Part shown: positions 21,696 through 23,698 of the stretch, one piece after another
How positions within the stretch are numbered: position 1 is the first letter of the stretch
Layout: each line of letters starts with the position of its first letter
DNA from: Candidatus Omnitrophota bacterium
GTDB taxonomy: Bacteria > Omnitrophota > Gorgyraeia > Aquiviventales > Aquiviventaceae
Direction of reading: 5' to 3'
DNA length: 23,698 nucleotides
NCBI GenBank assembly: GCA_020057015.1
Contig: JAGVGS010000030.1
Coordinates: 1-23,698, forward strand
Notes under the pieces: generated by a model
What the model was told of the DNA's origin: nothing
Seen by the model: the letters and a program-made list of their open reading frames with translations, nothing else
Database searches by the model: none
Position numbers and translations under genes: made by a program

Positions 21696-22301
21696 TTACT
21701 GCGACTCAGGCTCCAACACATGCACTTGCAGCTTCGTCGTGGCCCCCAGGGTGGATTGCCCCTTGCGGATGACGTAGCCGCGATTGCCGGCGGCCAACTG
21801 CTGATGATCCAATTCATTTTGCGTGTTGATGCGCGCCTGCCACGAGGCGAGGCGCTGCAGCCAGAGGTGGTGCTTCACGTCGCGGATGGCCAGGCGCAAC
21901 TCCTTGAGCGAGGAGAGGCGCTGCTCCAGCGCCACCTTTTGCGTCTCGAGCGCTTGCATATCCCCGGCCATCGTCTGGTGCTCTTGCTGCAGCTGCTCGT
22001 GATCCTGCCGCAGCGCAGCCAACTGGATCGCGGTGTCATCCAGTTTCGTGGAGACCAGTTGGAGTTCTTGCTGCAAGCTGGTGATCGTGGCTTCATGGCT
22101 GGTGATCGTCTGTCTCGCCCCGCCCAGCTCTGCGGCCAGCGTGCTGCGCTCTTCCTGCAGCTGTGCGATGACCTCTTGTGCTTGCTGAAAGTCCCCGGCA
22201 ATGCGATGGCGCGCCCGCTCAGATGTGAGCGTGCGCCAACTGCTCAACCCCATGAGGACGAGCAGCAGAATGACAATATATCGGCCACGCCGTTGTGCCA
22301 T
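21696..22301 (-). CDS. Membrane-anchored coiled-coil protein of unknown function
   Basis: A 201-aa protein with an N-terminal membrane anchor (YIVILLLVLMGLSSW, about 8-22) and a long coiled coil from about 28 to 135 (AQLQEERSTLAAELGGARQ, LQQELQLVSTKLDDTAIQL, ALEQRLSSLKELRLAI). It closes with a small compact part (VIRKGQSTLGATTKLQVHVLEPE) that looks like a beta-hairpin domain. I do not know a family name. It is the first gene of the operon with DUF212, L,D-transpeptidase and accA, has AGGAG eight to nine bases before the ATG and a good promoter, so it is surely expressed. A structural role at the cell envelope fits its neighbours. Confidence 0.8.
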   Translation of the reverse strand: MAQRRGRYIVILLLVLMGLSSWRTLTSERARHRIAGDFQQAQEVIAQLQEERSTLAAELGGARQTITSHEATITSLQQELQLVSTKLDDTAIQLAALRQDHEQLQQEHQTMAGDMQALETQKVALEQRLSSLKELRLAIRDVKHHLWLQRLASWQARINTQNELDHQQLAAGNRGYVIRKGQSTLGATTKLQVHVLEPESQ

Positions 22302-22345
22302 GGGTGGAATCTCCTTGACCGAGGAAAGCGATTATGTTAGCGTTT

Positions 22346-22374
22346 AGTATACGGCGTTTGGCCAGGCACTTCAA
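22346..22374 (-). promoter_or_regulatory. Promoter of the coiled-coil to accA operon
   Basis: TTGAAG (22374-22369), a 17-base spacer and TATACT (22351-22346), close to the vegetative sigma consensus. The expected start near 22339 leaves about 38 bases of leader with AGGAG before the ATG at 22301. I found no matching promoter for the divergent comM gene in 22380-22459. Confidence 0.75.
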
Positions 22375-22459
22375 GCGAATTTCCCCTCCTGTCGCTCCCT
22401 CGCAGCGTGTACGCGATTCATCTAACCTCCCTATTCACAGCAGGTTAAATCAAGGACAC

Positions 22460-23698
22460 ATGCTGGCGCGAGGGCTTTCCTACACCACGCTGGGCTTGGA
22501 GCCCACCCGCATCGATATTGAGGTGGATGCTGCCCGCGGCCTGCCCAACCTCATCCTGGTGGGACTGCCTGATCAGGCCGTGAAAGAGGCCCGGGAGCGC
22601 GTGCGCTCAGCCATCACCAATAGCCAGTTTCACCTACCCTCGCAGCGCTTCGTCGTCAACTTGGCCCCAGCCGATCTCAGAAAAGAAGGTGGCGTCTTTG
22701 ACCTCGCGATGGCGTTGGCCTTGCTGGCCGCCTCCGGCCAGCTCGATCCTGTGCGGCTGGCTGGCACCGTGGTGCTAGGCGAACTGGCCCTCGATGGCAC
22801 GGTACGCCGGGTGCGGGGTGTCTTGCCGATCGCTCGAGCCGCTGCGGCTCAAGGACTGCCTCTGGTGCTGCCGGCGGCCAATGCGCCCGAAGCCGGCTTG
22901 GTGCAAGGCATCCGCCTGCATCCGGTGCGCACGTTGCTCGAAGCCGTCGAGCGGCTCTCCGGGACAGAGCCAGCGGCGGCACCGCCGGCACCCCTAACGC
23001 CCCCCGCACTGCCGCAGGACACGGTGGACTTGGCCGATGTGCGGGGACAGGCCGCGGCAAAGCGAGCCCTTGAGGTCGCCATCGCCGGCGGCCACCATGC
23101 GTTACTGGTCGGTCCACCCGGGGCAGGCAAAACGCTCTTGGCCCAGCGCGTGCCGACCCTGCTGCCGGCCCTCACCCCGGAAGAAACGCTCGACGTGCTG
23201 ACGATCCACAGCGTAGCGGGCGAGGGGTTAGCCGGTGGGAACCTTCGGCCCTTTCGGGCGCCGCATCATACCGTGTCGTACGCCGGGCTGCTGGGCGGCG
23301 GCCCCTCGCTGCGGCCGGGCGAAATCACCCTGGCGCATCACGGCGTGCTCTTCCTGGATGAGCTGCCTGAATTCCGCCGCGATGCGTTGGAAGGGTTGCG
23401 CCAGCCGCTGGAAGAAGGCCGGCTGCGTTTAGTCCGCGCGCGGCGCGCGCAAACGCTGCCGGCGCGCTTTCTGCTGTTGGCCGCAATGAACCCCTGCCCC
23501 TGCGGCTATTACACCGATCCCCGCAAGGCCTGCCGCTGCAGCAGCACCGCGGTCAGACAGTATCTTGCGAAAGTCTCCGGACCGCTGCTCGATCGCCTCG
23601 ACGTGCAGATCGCCCTGCCGCCCGTGCCCTGGGCCGCGCTGCAGCCAGGGCCTGCGGGCGAATCTTCGGCAATCGTGCGGGCGCGCGTGGAAGCGGCA
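22460..23698 (+). CDS. comM: ComM/YifB-family AAA+ ATPase (Mg-chelatase-like), N-terminal part
   Basis: 413 codons are present; the frame is open at the right edge, and the family is usually about 500 aa, so the end is missing. The N-terminal ChlI domain shows LSYTTLGLEPTRIDIEVD, GLPNLILVGLPDQAVKEARE, LPSQRFVVNLAPADLRKEGG and DLAMALALLAASG. The Mg-chelatase AAA+ core follows: DVRGQAAAKRALEVAIAGGH, Walker A GPPGAGKT (218-225), FRAPHHTVSYAGLLGGG, Walker B GVLFLDELPEF, LEEGRL and a cysteine cluster NPCPCGY...ACRCS. ComM is a hexameric helicase that drives branch migration when incoming DNA joins the chromosome in natural transformation. AAGG precedes the ATG by a few bases. Its presence with comEC and comEA fits a competence set. 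Confidence 0.95.
   Translation, partial: MLARGLSYTTLGLEPTRIDIEVDAARGLPNLILVGLPDQAVKEARERVRSAITNSQFHLPSQRFVVNLAPADLRKEGGVFDLAMALALLAASGQLDPVRLAGTVVLGELALDGTVRRVRGVLPIARAAAAQGLPLVLPAANAPEAGLVQGIRLHPVRTLLEAVERLSGTEPAAAPPAPLTPPALPQDTVDLADVRGQAAAKRALEVAIAGGHHALLVGPPGAGKTLLAQRVPTLLPALTPEETLDVLTIHSVAGEGLAGGNLRPFRAPHHTVSYAGLLGGGPSLRPGEITLAHHGVLFLDELPEFRRDALEGLRQPLEEGRLRLVRARRAQTLPARFLLLAAMNPCPCGYYTDPRKACRCSSTAVRQYLAKVSGPLLDRLDVQIALPPVPWAALQPGPAGESSAIVRARVEAA

Noticed and set aside
20416..21777. 453-codon plus-strand frame opposite the transpeptidase and DUF212 genes
   Set aside because: Shadow of three genes with clear families; no start context or domain.
1..23698. CRISPR arrays, insertion sequences or rRNA genes
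   Set aside because: No regularly spaced repeats, no transposase and no rRNA-like stretches were seen on reading both strands.

Overview
The window looks like a chromosomal piece of a high-GC, Gram-negative-type bacterium. The background is roughly 60-70% GC by eye, with blocks near 50%. Evidence for this type is the lipoprotein-like signal sequences, a TatA-type translocase subunit, ComEC/ComEA/ComM DNA-uptake genes, PilZ domains and a bacterial AccA. The mix (PilZ proteins, a UvrD-family helicase with a beta-rich N-terminal lead, an exported protein starting with an 'IYLKDGR' module, a LysM-L,D-transpeptidase next to a DUF212 protein) resembles uncultured lineages such as Candidatus Omnitrophota. 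That placement is inference only.

Region 1 (1-10588, all on the minus strand) reads as one long, tightly packed operon. In transcription order it holds nfo (endonuclease IV), a 102-aa unknown, a polytopic membrane protein, a lipoprotein with two GNA1162/DUF799-like halves, a PilZ protein, leuS, a lipoprotein with a PrcB_C-like domain, comEA, tatA, a 92-aa unknown, a UvrD/PcrA helicase, a second PilZ protein and comEC (cut by the left edge). Most junctions are ATGA-type overlaps or gaps of a few bases. A terminator-like hairpin sits directly before comEC.

Region 2 (10589-13981, plus strand apart from one tRNA) starts at a divergent promoter pair with almost no leader on either side. It holds a helix-turn-helix gene that is cut off at the 3' end of tRNA-Ala(GGC), a long-form NfeD protease coupled to a slipin, tRNA-Leu(CAA), and a degenerate receiver-domain protein.

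Region 3 (about 13982-19290) is visibly poorer in GC and looks acquired. It holds an exported protein of about 16 PQQ/BamB-type propeller repeats translationally coupled to a membrane-anchored TPR protein. A convergent MazF/PemK toxin and ribbon-helix-helix antitoxin pair follows, with a three-copy AAATGTG operator. A broken 3' half of a tRNA-Met-like gene closes the region.

Region 4 (19304-22301, minus strand) is an operon from a strong promoter at 22346-22374. It encodes a coiled-coil membrane protein, a DUF212 divergent-PAP2 protein, a TPR-LysM-L,D-transpeptidase and AccA. Region 5 (22460-end, plus strand) is the N-terminal part of a ComM/YifB AAA+ protein. No CRISPR array, insertion sequence or complete mobile element was seen.
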